DNA of 64,000 nucleotides from CAVOKN01 sp963696505 (GTDB lineage Bacteria; Pseudomonadota; Gammaproteobacteria; Burkholderiales; Rhodocyclaceae), in NCBI GenBank assembly GCA_963696505.1, contig CAVOKN010000021.1:124001-188000 (forward strand). The letters are read 5' to 3'. Within the stretch, counting starts at the first letter, position 1. Each line of letters begins with the position of its first letter. The translations under genes were made by a program, and so were the position numbers. Below are positions 1 to 9,175 of the stretch, one piece after another. The notes below the pieces were generated by a model. It worked only from the letters and a program-made list of their open reading frames with translations, did not search any database and was not told the DNA's origin.

Positions 1-158
1 TGAGCAAGATGCGCCTGCAACGCCGAAGCTACTCTGTCCCGGAGAGAACCTCGCAGGCGCCCCGATGTTCGGAGCTGTGATTTCTCGCCCGACGGTGCGA
101 CGGCAGCGACAATCGGCGCCAGCACAATCATCATCGTCAACAAATGAAAGGAACCGAC

Positions 159-1160
159 ATGCAGAACAGAAAGTGGCAGAAATGCTTGGTCGCAGGCGCA
201 CTGGTGCTCGGCGCTCCGCCGAGCGGGGCGGCGGACGACGAGGTGAGCGCCGAGCAGGTGGTAAGCGCCATGGAGGCAAGCTTTGGGGTCACGCCGGGTG
301 AGCGGCGCAACCACACCAAAGGCACCTGCGCGGTGGGCGAGTTCGTGGGCGTGGCCGAGGCCGCAGCGTATTCGCGTTCAGCGCTGTTTTCAGGACGCCC
401 GGTGCCGGTGATCGCGCGTTTTTCGCTCGCCGGCGGGAATCCCAAGGCGCCCGATACCGCAAAGAGCGCGAGGGGCATGGCCCTGGAGTTCAAGCTTCCA
501 GACGGCAGCGCGCAGCACATGACCATGCTCAATACGCCGGTCTTCGGCGCGGCGCGCCCACGCACCCTCTTCGATCTGGTCGTGGCGATGAAGCCTGATC
601 CGGCAACAGGCAAACCTGACCCGGAGAAGGTCAAGGCATTCAAGGCGAGTCATCCCGACAATCTGACTCAGGCGGACTTTCTGGCCAACAACAACCCTCC
701 GGCCAGTTACGCCAACAGCGCCTACTGGGGAATTCACACGTTCAAGTTCGTCAATCGCGCCGACAAGGCCACGCTGGTACGCTGGCGCTTCGTTCCCCAG
801 GACGGCGAGAAGCGGCTCGCCGACGCCGAACTCAAGTCTTCGCCACCGAACTTTCTGGAGCAGGCCTTGATCGAACGCGCCAAGCAGGGGCCGCTGCGCT
901 GGGACATGATCCTTACGTTCGGCGAGCCGGGAGACCCGGAGGACAACCCGACGCTGGCCTGGCCCGAGAGCCGCCGCCAGATGAAGGTCGGGACACTCAC
1001 AATTGCCTCGGCAATGCCGCAAAAGGGGGCGGCGTGCGAGAAAATCAACTTCGACCCCCTGGTCATGGGCGAGGGCATCGCGGCGACGAACGATCCGGTG
1101 CTGCTGTTCCGCTCTCCGGCATACGCTGTCTCGTTCGCCAAGCGACAGGGGGGCCAGTAG
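159..1160 (+). CDS. Periplasmic catalase-related peroxidase, SrpA-like
   Basis: A 333-residue haem peroxidase of the catalase superfamily, of the short single-domain SrpA type. Seen: an N-terminal signal peptide (about residues 1-25, cleaved after SGA-A), the distal-histidine segment RRNHTKGTCAVGEF near residue 50, and the catalase-fold stretch ARFSLAGGNPKAPDTAKSARGMALEF. The family uses peroxide to oxidise organic substrates and is usually exported. I chose the ATG at 159 because GAAAGGA lies 7 bases upstream; the in-frame ATG at 144 has no ribosome-binding site. Length matches the family (about 330-350). It stands alone, followed by 600 bp without genes. Confidence 0.9.
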   Translation: MQNRKWQKCLVAGALVLGAPPSGAADDEVSAEQVVSAMEASFGVTPGERRNHTKGTCAVGEFVGVAEAAAYSRSALFSGRPVPVIARFSLAGGNPKAPDTAKSARGMALEFKLPDGSAQHMTMLNTPVFGAARPRTLFDLVVAMKPDPATGKPDPEKVKAFKASHPDNLTQADFLANNNPPASYANSAYWGIHTFKFVNRADKATLVRWRFVPQDGEKRLADAELKSSPPNFLEQALIERAKQGPLRWDMILTFGEPGDPEDNPTLAWPESRRQMKVGTLTIASAMPQKGAACEKINFDPLVMGEGIAATNDPVLLFRSPAYAVSFAKRQGGQ

Positions 1161-1777
1161 CATCCGCGTCTCCGCTACGCATTCGAGTCATGCGTGCGCC
1201 GAGCGCATAGAGCGGCTGCGGCCAGAACGCCTGCCGGGCGAACCGTCGGCGAGAACGGGGCCACATAGCGCGCTGCCCGCCTGGTAGGCGACGCTGGTAG
1301 CAAGGACCGACGAGGCAAGCAGGATGGCGTGGTAGCGTCGGGGCACTGGCCTATGGACAGTGCTGAGGTGGGTGCTGTCCGACTTTCTCGGAGCTTGAAC
1401 GCGTCCTTCGAGCGCACGTACGGTAGAGCGAGCGGCTGGCGGTCGGGGCTCGGCAAAGAACGACCGCCCGATGGTCGGCGCACGGCCATGATCCGTCATT
1501 GGCAAGCCGCTGGAATCAGTGTCAGGAACGTCAGCACTACCTCGCTAAGCGGACGTCCTACGGCACCCGGGTGAGTTTTCATCATCGGCGTGAACCAACG
1601 TTCGCGTTCCACGGGCAGCGGTCGGGACTCTGGTTGAGCGTCCGCTTCGCGAGGCGCTGAAAATCCGCAGCGCGTCATGAGGATCGTTGGGCCGTACGCC
1701 ATTGCGGTCAGTCGCACTGCTGCGTTGCCACTGGGCAGCCGCTCAAGTCGCGATCACGGTTTGAGCGGCTTCGAGCG
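1161..1777. other. Intergenic stretch without a recognisable gene
   Basis: About 615 bp between the peroxidase and the convergent vapC. Short open frames occur on both strands, but none has a recognisable domain or a good ribosome-binding site. It may hold decayed sequence. Confidence 0.5.
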
Positions 1778-2176
1778 TTACCGCCAGTCCTCGACCTGTA
1801 CCCCGCCGATCCGTTGAAATTCACCGACATTCGAAGTCACCACCACCAAGCCCCTCGCCAGCGCTGTGCCGGCGATCAGCACATCGTAGGCCCCGATGGG
1901 CTGTCCCTTGGTCTTCAATGCGGCACGGATCGCGGCAGAAGCCAGTGCATCGGCTACCTCGAACGGCAACGTGGAAATGGTCGAGAAGAACGCTTGCAGC
2001 ACGGGAGCCAGCTTTCTTGCCCGCTCAGCGTTGAGCGCGAGACCGTATTCCACCTCCATGCGGGTTAGTGCCGAGACAGCGATGAAGGTTGGCGAAATCG
2101 CCTTGATGCGCGCCAGCACGTTCGGCTGGCCCTTGACGAAATCGCTGACCGTGCAGGTATCGAGCAGATACTTCAT
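1778..2176 (-). CDS. vapC: VapC-type PIN-domain toxin
   Basis: A 132-residue PIN-domain ribonuclease, expected to cleave RNA when freed from its antitoxin. Seen: the N-terminal MKYLLDTC with the first acidic residue (Asp6), a central acidic MEVEYG, and the C-terminal GAYDVLIAGTA that supplies the further catalytic aspartate, followed by the typical VTSNVGEFQRI ending. Length is normal for VapC. Its ATG overlaps the stop of the upstream antitoxin gene by 4 bases (ATGA), so the two are translationally coupled. The pair looks intact. Confidence 0.92.
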   Translation of the reverse strand: MKYLLDTCTVSDFVKGQPNVLARIKAISPTFIAVSALTRMEVEYGLALNAERARKLAPVLQAFFSTISTLPFEVADALASAAIRAALKTKGQPIGAYDVLIAGTALARGLVVVTSNVGEFQRIGGVQVEDWR

Positions 2177-2409
2177 GCCAGCGGATCGGCAACTGGCGGC
2201 TTGAGCCTGTCGCGACTGGCTTCGAACGGCGTCGCGTCCGCCATGCCCTTGAAGTCCAGCACTTCATCGGGCCACTGCGGCGCACCGTGGCGCTTCAGCC
2301 ACTCCGCCACGGCATGTCGGATCAGGGCATTGCGGCTTTCCCCCGCCTGCTCGGCTGCATGATTGAGCTGTTCGCCAGTCTCGTCGTCGAGGTAGATGTT
2401 GAAATGCAC
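2173..2409 (-). CDS. vapB: Ribbon-helix-helix antitoxin of vapC
   Basis: A 78-residue antitoxin of the CopG/RHH type. It begins MHFNIYLDDETGEQL (the beta strand that pairs in the RHH dimer) followed by ALIRHAVAEWLKRHG (second helix), with a C-terminal tail that would wrap the toxin. I prefer the GTG at 2409: a GGAG lies 6 bases upstream, whereas the in-frame ATG at 2421 directly abuts the operator and has no ribosome-binding site. The stop overlaps the vapC start. It should repress its own promoter by binding the palindrome at 2422-2441. Confidence 0.85.
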   Translation of the reverse strand: MHFNIYLDDETGEQLNHAAEQAGESRNALIRHAVAEWLKRHGAPQWPDEVLDFKGMADATPFEASRDRLKPPVADPLA

Positions 2410-2421
2410 GATGATCTCCAT

Positions 2422-2441
2422 ATAACATATCGGTATGTTAT
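2422..2441. promoter_or_regulatory. Palindromic operator of the vapBC pair
   Basis: ATAACATA at 2422-2429 and TATGTTAT at 2434-2441 form a perfect inverted repeat with a 4-base spacer, immediately upstream of the antitoxin gene in an AT-rich patch. This is the expected place for RHH autoregulation. Binding is inferred. Confidence 0.7.
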
Positions 2442-2779
2442 GCAGACGCGTGCTGTTTATCAAGCGCTGCCTCGGTCGGTTCTCTGGCCGCAAAGATCGC
2501 CTGCGAGGGCACGCACGGTGCGCGTTCTGCGTCGAGCCGCGGACGCCGAAAGCACGCCATTCAGGCGGCTATCGTCCGCTTCAGTGAGTTCGTCGTTGCG
2601 GACCTTGATGTCGCCGATCCAGAAGCCAGTGCAAGTCAATTCCAGTACACTTCATCGCGGCCTCCTTCAGGCGGGAGTGGATCCGCACGTGGCCCTCAAC
2701 GCCACCAGTGCCGAGCAGCCCGTGAGCCGTCGAGACGACTGTCAGAACCCATTCATCGCTGGCCCCCGCTTTCGATTCC

Positions 2780-5258
2780 ATGTCGCGCAAGAAAAAACAC
2801 CCCAAGGCTTCGGCCACGCCTCCCGTTGCGAATGGCATCGCGCTTCCAGGCGATGCCGACGCGGCCTTGGGCGCGGCACGCTACAAGGAAGCGATCGAGC
2901 ATTACAAGGAGCAGCTCAAGCGCGAGCGGCGCCCCGAGTGGCTTGAAGGTTTGGCCGCGGCCTACGCCGGACGCGCCGCGCAGTTGGCGGCGAAGGGCTT
3001 GGTCAAGGAAGCGCTGGCGCTGTGGCGCACGCGCGCAGACGCGTGCGGCGCGCCGCTGATCGAGGGACCCTACCTGGGCTGGCTGCTGCAGGCCGGCGAG
3101 ACCGCCCAGGCGCTGCGCCTGTTGGCCGGCACTTTGCGGCTTGCGCCCGAGACACAAGCGCAACTGGAGACACAACTGGCCGCTGCCGTCCTGGTCGCCC
3201 CGGACAGCGCCCTCACAGCGTTGGCTGCCGAGAGCCCGCTGCTGCGCCACCGGGCCGCGGCCCAGGCGGCGCTCGCTGCCTGCGCCCGCGGCGACGCCGC
3301 CGCCATGGCCGAGCAGCTCCAGGCGATCCCCTTCCGCTCGCCGTACCGCGACCTGCGAGGCCATCCTCAAGGCGCTGGTGCTGTACTCGACGGACCTCGA
3401 GCAAGCGGCGGCGGCCTTGGCGCGCGTGCCGGCCGATGGTCCCTTCGAGCCGCTGGCCAGGGTGCTGCGGGTGTGCCTGCTGCCCGGCCAGGAATGGGTC
3501 ACTGCACTTCACAGCCTGGACCAGGAGGGCCGGGCGCTGGTGCTCGATCTCAAGGGCTGCCCGGCGGAGCAGCGGGCGCTGCTGCTCGAACTGGCCAAGC
3601 TGAGCGAGGCTCCGGGGGCCGCGGTGGCGCTCTACGATCTGCTTGCGCGTCACCGACGCGCCCTGCCTGAGGGTGCGGCGGGAGGGCTTTGCCTGCGCCT
3701 GTTGCCGCATGCACCGCAGCGCCTGAAAACCTACACCGCGAGCTTCGGATCGCTAACGCGCGCCGAACAGGGGCGCATCCTCGCCCTGGCGGAAGAGATC
3801 AGACAGCGCCCGGACGAGGCCGAAGACCACTGGCTGCAGTTCGTCGACAGTATCGGCCGGGCCGACCCGGCCGGGCGCCGGCGCGCCGCGCTGGTGCTGC
3901 GCCGTCTGTGCGAGACCCCAGCCCACCGCAGCCCGGACGGCGCGGCATGCGAGCATGCGTTGGACTGGTGGGCGCAGAGCCTGGAGCTGGACCCCGAGGA
4001 CCGGGCAACGCACCTCAAGCTGATCCGCGCGCTGCGTGAGCGCTCCGACCTCAAGGAAACGCGTGTTCGGCTCGACGCCGCCCTGGCGCGCTTCCCCCAG
4101 GATGCGCAGGTGCTGCTCGAAGCGGTGGAAACCGCGCTGGCGAGCGGCGCGTTCAAGAAGGCTGCCGGGGTGGCCAAGCGCGTGCTGGCGATCGATCCGA
4201 TCAACCCGCGCGTGCGAGCGGTGGTCGGCCATGCCCACCTTTCCCACGCACGCAAGCAGATCGCCGGGAGCAACCCGGCGGCGGCGCACCGCGAGCTGGA
4301 CGAGGCGGCGCAGTGGCTGCGCAGCGCGGCAGACTGCGGCTCGATCAAGCTGCTGCGCGGCATCATCGACGAGCGGGGCGACGAGCGGGCCGAGGAGGGC
4401 AATGCGCTGTTGCGCGAGGGGATCGCCGAGCTGGGGGGAACGCTGGTGGGAAGCTTCCATCTGCTGCTCGATGCCTGGCGCACCAAGCGCGACCCCAAGG
4501 CGCTGTTGCGGCGCGCCGGCGTCGATCTGGGCGGCACCCCGGCGGCCGAAGAAGTCGTGGCGCTCGCGCATGTGCTCAATGCCGTGCGCGAGGGGGACAA
4601 GGCCCTGCGCGCCGCGCTGGGTCCGCTGCGGACGATGCTCGGGCGCGCCGCAGCCCTGCCGTTCTCGGAGTCCGACCAGCACCTGGTGTGCGAAGCGCTG
4701 CACCGGCGCAACGAGCACGATCTGGCGCGCCGCTACGCCGAGGCGGCGCTCAAGCGCTGGCCGGGGCGCCCGGTGTTCGTGTATCTCAGAGCGGCAGCCG
4801 CCTACGGCGACAATCCATGGCAAATGCCACCGCGCGAGCTCAGGGCTCTGGAGCAAGCACTCGAACTCGCCCAAGCCCGCGGCGAGCAGCGCATCGCGCT
4901 GCGCCTGAGCGAACTACTGTCGGCGACGATGGGGGACTTCGCGATGCCGGGCGACCCCGGCTTGGATGACATGGATGGCATCGATGGAAAGGCGATGCTG
5001 GAGACGGTGCTGGCGCTCGGCGGCGAAGACCAATTCCTCGACTTCGCGCGCAAGGATCTCGGCAAGGAGGTGTTCGAAGAGCTGCGGCGCCAACTCGGCG
5101 GCAACAAGAAGCAGTTTGCTCGTGCGCTCATGGAACTGATCGTCAGCCTCCCACTGCCTCCCGGCGCGAGTGGCGGGGCAATACCGGCCCCAACTGCATC
5201 GCCCCGCGATAAACGCCACTCCCCGCAACCAGGACAGAAGGACCTGTTCGATGACTGA
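2780..5258 (+). pseudogene. TPR-rich protein of the Hsp70 cluster, frameshifted
   Basis: Reads as a repeat protein of about 826 residues made of helical tetratricopeptide-like units (for example EALALWRTRADACGAPL and TRVRLDAALARFPQDAQVL), with a basic N terminus MSRKKKHPK and an acidic C-terminal DLFDD. The frame changes near 3350: the text runs PFRSPYRDL in the first frame and CEAILKALVLY in the next, so two bases (probably TG of CTGTGC) are missing or one has been gained. Downstream genes overlap it, so it is the first gene of the chaperone operon. Large TPR proteins accompany secondary Hsp70/HscC-type clusters and probably act as client adaptors. It may be a real mutation or a sequencing error. 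Confidence 0.75.
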
Positions 5259-5541
5259 TCCCTACCGCCTGCTCGGCGTCCCCGAAACGGCGGACGACGC
5301 GACGATCCGCGCGGCCTACCTGGCCGCGATCCGCGCCTGCCCGCCGGAGCGCGACCGCCAGCGCTTCGAGCGGGTGCGCGCCGCCTACGAATCGATCGCC
5401 ACCGAGCGCGACCGCCTGGCCCGCAGCTTGTTCGACACCAGCGCGCCGACGGTGGAAGAAGTGATCGAGATCCTCAGTGCCGACTGGCGCCGCGCGCGCC
5501 CTGGCGAGCAGCGCATGCGCCGGCTGCTGGGGGGCAAATGA
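5251..5541 (+). CDS. J-domain-like co-chaperone lacking the HPD motif
   Basis: A 96-residue protein whose first 55 residues follow the J-domain pattern: YRLLGVPETADDATIRAAYLAAI, a loop, then RFERVRAAYESI. The HPD tripeptide needed to stimulate Hsp70 ATPase is replaced by Cys-Pro-Pro (in ACPPERD). Related small J-like proteins with a PPE-type loop occur beside HscC-type Hsp70 genes. The C-terminal 40 residues (VEEVIEILSADW) have no domain I know. It overlaps the TPR gene by 8 bases and the GrpE-like gene by 4 (ATGA), which supports an operon and a function dedicated to the local Hsp70. Confidence 0.8.
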   Translation: MTDPYRLLGVPETADDATIRAAYLAAIRACPPERDRQRFERVRAAYESIATERDRLARSLFDTSAPTVEEVIEILSADWRRARPGEQRMRRLLGGK

Positions 5542-6198
5542 GGCCGCTCGAAGAGGCGGAAAAGCAGCGCCTGGTTGAGGAGTTCCGCGCCTGCCTGGAG
5601 CAGTGGGAGGACGACGCGGAGCAGGGCGAGCCCGTGGATCTGCGTACCCTGCTTGGCGAGATGGCCGCCCTGAAAAATGAGGTGCGCCTGGAGTCGCGCC
5701 AGTTCAAGAATGCGCTGGACGAGCTCAAGAGCTTCGGCGAGGCGCTGCGCGCGCACAACGAGCGGCTCGCGCGGGACCTTGACCGCGCTCGCAGCGAAGC
5801 CGCCGAGGGACAGCGCCAGGCCGAGCGCCGGCTGCTGCTGGGTATGCTCGACCTGCGCGACCGGCTGCAGGCCGGGACGGACGCCGCCGCGGCGCGGCGA
5901 CCTTCCGCGCTCGCGCGCCTGGTGCCGGGCGAGACGCGCTTCGCGCAAGCCTTGAGCGAGGGCTTGACGCTCACGCTGCAGCGGCTGGACGAACTGCTGG
6001 CGAACCTACCGGGTGCGGTCCATCGATGCGCTCGGGCTGCCGCTCGACCCGCAACGCATGCGTGCGGTCGGCGTCGAGGCGGTGCCCGATCTTCCCGACG
6101 GCGTCGTGCTGCGCGAGGCCAGGCGCGGATTCCAACATGGCGGCGAGCTGCTGCGCGCCGCCGATGTCATTGTCAACAAGAAGGAAACGCCAGCATGA
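5538..6198 (+). pseudogene. GrpE-like nucleotide exchange factor, frameshifted
   Basis: Corrected length about 220 residues. The N-terminal half is a long charged helix (EVRLESRQFKNALDELKSFGEAL) typical of the GrpE coiled-coil dimer; the C-terminal part (MRAVGVEAVPDLPDGVV, then GGELLRAADVIVNKK) matches the GrpE beta domain. The two lie in different frames: near 6005 the text passes from DELLANL to YRVRSIDALG, consistent with loss of two bases or gain of one. The stop overlaps the Hsp70 start by 4 bases. Role: nucleotide release from the Hsp70 next door. Uncorrected, the frame runs into the Hsp70 gene and could create a fusion. Confidence 0.78.
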
Positions 6199-7949
6199 GC
6201 GAAACGATTGTCGGTATCGATCTGGGCACCACCAACTCCGAGGTGGCGGTGGTGCGCGACGGGCGCGTGGAGGTGATCCCGGTTGCCGGCGACGTGCGCA
6301 TCCTGCCTTCGGTGGTGGGCATCGCCGACGACGGCGCCCTACTGGTGGGCGAGGCGGCAAAGAACCAGTACGTCCTGCACCCGCAGCGCACCGTGCGCTC
6401 GATCAAACGGCGCATGGGGGAGGCCGCGCACGTGGCGATGGGCGGGCGGGACTACATGCCGCAGGAGATCTCCGCCATGATCCTGCGCCGGCTGAAGAGC
6501 CTCGCCGAGGCGCACCTGGGGCATGATGTCACCAAGGCCGTGATCACCGTGCCGGCCTTCTTCTCCGATGCCCAGCGCCAGGCCACCCGGGAAGCGGGGG
6601 AGATCGCCGGACTGGAAGTGGCGCGCATCATCAACGAGCCGACCGCCGCCGCGCTGGCCTACGAGAGCCGCCACAAGGGCGCGCGCAAGGCGCTGGTGTA
6701 CGACCTGGGCGGCGGCACCTTCGATGTCTCGGTGGTCAACCTCGAAGGCGACGTGGTGGAGGTGCTCGCCAGCCACGGCAACAATCGCCTGGGCGGGGAC
6801 GACTTCGATCGCAAGATCGTCGATCTCGCGCTGGACCACCTCAAGCAGGCGCATGGCATAGACGCCAGCGGATTCCCCACCGCGATGGCGCGGCTACAGC
6901 GCGCGGCCGAAGCCGCCAAGATCGCGTTGTCGGACCGGCCCTACGCCACCCTTGCCGAGGAATACCTGCTCGAACACAACGGCTTGCCGGTGCATCTGTC
7001 CTTGGAAGTCTCGCGCCACGACTACGAGGCGCTGATCGAGCCCTACATCGACGAGACCCTGGACGCGGTGCACGTGGCCTTGAGCGGCGCGCGGCTCACC
7101 GTTTCGGATATCGACGAAATCCTCCTCGTGGGCGGGGCGACGCGCACGCCGCTGGTGGCGCGCCGGCTGGAGGAGGAACTCAAGCTGCAGCCGCGCGGCG
7201 AGGTGGATCCCGATCTGTGCGTGGCCATGGGCGCGGCGATCCAGGCCGCCCTCATCGCCGGCGCCCGGACGCAGACCGTGCTGGTCGACGTGACGCCTTA
7301 CACCTTCGGCACGGGCGCGGTCGGCGAGTTGGACGGCGAGCCCTATCCCTACTGCTTCGTCCCGCTGATCCGCAAGAACACCCCGATCCCGGTGTCCAAG
7401 AGCGATGTCTTCTACACGATGTTCGATGGCCAGGACAAGGTGGACGTGACCGTCTACCAGGGCGAGGATCCGGACGCCCTCAACAACATCGAGATCGGCC
7501 GCTTCATGGTCGAGGGCCTGCGCAACGCTCCGGCGGGCAATCCAGTCGTGTTGAGCTTTGCCCTGGATCTGAACGGCATCCTCCAGGTGACGGCGCGGGA
7601 GAAGCAGACCGGCCTCGAATGTTCCATCACCATCGACAACGCCATCGCCCGCTTCGAGCAGGACAAGCTGGACGAGGCGCGCAGCCGCGTGCAAGCGCTG
7701 TTCGGCGAGGAGGAGCAACGCGCCGGTGCGCCGGAGATTGAAAGCGACCGGGATGGCCGCCGCCTGCGGGTGGAGGCGCACGCCCTGGTGGAAAAGGCGG
7801 AGCGCCTGCTGGAGCAGGCCCGGGCGGAGGATGCCGAAGACCTGGTCGACGCGATCGAGTCGGTCAAGGACGCCTTGGCTGGCGAGGATGCGCCGCTGCA
7901 ATCGGCCATGAACAATCTGGCCGACCTGCTCTACTACCTGGAATCGTGA
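6195..7949 (+). CDS. Hsp70-family chaperone (DnaK/HscC-like paralogue)
   Basis: A 584-residue ATP-dependent chaperone. Seen: the first phosphate loop GIDLGTTNSEVAVV, VPAFFSDAQRQAT, the second phosphate loop YDLGGGTFDVSVV, LVGGATRTP of the adenosine site, and a substrate-binding half starting VDVTPYTFGTGA. It is about 50 residues shorter than housekeeping DnaK and ends LADLLYYLES, without the EEV-like tail, resembling HscC-type paralogues. Start ATG at 6195 overlaps the GrpE-like stop. Its partners (J-like, GrpE-like, TPR, zinc ribbon) are encoded with it, so it probably serves specialised clients. Confidence 0.93.
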   Translation: MSETIVGIDLGTTNSEVAVVRDGRVEVIPVAGDVRILPSVVGIADDGALLVGEAAKNQYVLHPQRTVRSIKRRMGEAAHVAMGGRDYMPQEISAMILRRLKSLAEAHLGHDVTKAVITVPAFFSDAQRQATREAGEIAGLEVARIINEPTAAALAYESRHKGARKALVYDLGGGTFDVSVVNLEGDVVEVLASHGNNRLGGDDFDRKIVDLALDHLKQAHGIDASGFPTAMARLQRAAEAAKIALSDRPYATLAEEYLLEHNGLPVHLSLEVSRHDYEALIEPYIDETLDAVHVALSGARLTVSDIDEILLVGGATRTPLVARRLEEELKLQPRGEVDPDLCVAMGAAIQAALIAGARTQTVLVDVTPYTFGTGAVGELDGEPYPYCFVPLIRKNTPIPVSKSDVFYTMFDGQDKVDVTVYQGEDPDALNNIEIGRFMVEGLRNAPAGNPVVLSFALDLNGILQVTAREKQTGLECSITIDNAIARFEQDKLDEARSRVQALFGEEEQRAGAPEIESDRDGRRLRVEAHALVEKAERLLEQARAEDAEDLVDAIESVKDALAGEDAPLQSAMNNLADLLYYLES

Positions 7950-7951
7950 GC

Positions 7952-8237
7952 ATGGAGCGCTGCCCCGGCTGCCGTGCCCGCCTGGCCGAGGCGCCGGCGT
8001 GCCCGCGCTGCGGCTGCGATCTCGCGCTCGTTCGTCGCGCCGAAGCGCAAGCGCGACAGCTCATCCGCCGCGCCCTGCGCGCGTGGGCGCAGGGGAATCA
8101 TTCACAGGCAAGAGACCGCGCAAGCGCATCGCTGGCGCTCGATCAGGGCCAGTCTGGGGCGGGCGGTGCTGAACAGCGTATCGTCGAAGGCTGCCGCAGT
8201 GTTGGCGGCTGATCAAGGCGACAGCTGTGCCGGATGA
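7952..8237 (+). pseudogene. Zinc-ribbon protein closing the Hsp70 cluster, probably frameshifted
   Basis: Begins MERCPGCRARLAEAPACPRCG, a CxxC-x10-CxxC zinc ribbon, followed by a helix (EAQARQLIRRALRAWAQGN) like the start of a TPR unit. In the initial frame it ends at 8212 with a low-complexity tail. After about 8145 the next frame gives ASLGRAVLNSV, a more plausible helical continuation, ending at 8237. That is again a net +1 change. It starts 2 bases after the Hsp70 stop (a GTG overlapping the stop is also possible). The frameshift is less certain than in the TPR and GrpE genes. Confidence 0.55.
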
Positions 8238-9175
8238 TGACATCGACTTGACCAGGCCGCGCGTCAATATCGCAGACCGCAGCAGGCGAGTCGGGGAAAC
8301 GTGCAATCACAGCGTTACGCTGCCACGCTTCCTAGCGTCGATGTTATCCACATATTCGCATGGGCTACCGGAGGCGTTGTTCGTTGCCTTTCATGTGGCT
8401 CGCTTTCGGGCGTGCGATTCGAACCGCGTTCACCCGCTGGGCTCGCGCACGCGGCGGCCATTATTGGACGGTCGCTTGCGGCCAAAACCGGCCGTTGGCG
8501 GTGCCGTCCAAATCTTTCTCTCTGGACTCAGCTGGATGCCCGGTTTGCGGCGAGCAATTTGAAACCTACTTTGCGTTCAACTCGCCCATGACCCGGCAGT
8601 CATGGATTCGGCATAGCAGTCACTAGATCGGCCGCTTCACTCTCAAACCGGTCTGACGGCCTACGCGAACAATTCGGCCAGAGCCGACAGCGGGTTGTCG
8701 ATCGTCTCCGTCGGCAGTGCAGGCTTCACCGGTCACTCGGTCGTCCCGGCAACCTGAACGGCGGCTTCGGTGATGTCAGTCGTTCCGATCCGACCCCCAG
8801 CAGAAGTCCTGCGAACCTGGAATCCGGCATTGAAATCGATGAAATCGGCCCTTCACGACCCCTCAGCCGGGCGCTTCGCCCTGCGGGGAACGCAACGACT
8901 ACATCGGGCGCCGATTGCTCATTGGCGTTCGGTGGTGTCCGTGGCATCGAACCTGCTGTCCTGCAGCGTTGATCGTCAAGGAATTGCGCTCCGGCAGGAT
9001 GGGTGTTATCGCCGCTCGCAGTGGTCACCTGGTGCGTGATCGTCCATCCGCCCATCGCCCGGTCTTGGACGGCAATGCGCAGCAACACGCAAGACATTGC
9101 CAAGCGCGAGAACTGTGACACGATGGCGCTCGAATTCGACTCGAACTCGACTGTATGTGCCCGACGGAGGTTGTG
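8238..9175. other. Intergenic stretch without a recognisable gene
   Basis: About 940 bp between the chaperone cluster and the patatin gene. Several open frames of 60-110 codons exist on the plus strand, but they lack domain signatures and have Arg/Ser-rich compositions typical of non-coding GC-rich DNA. I see no RNA gene or repeat. Confidence 0.5.

Noticed and set aside
8227..8562. Possible 111-codon gene after the chaperone cluster
   Set aside because: No ribosome-binding site, no domain, composition of non-coding DNA.
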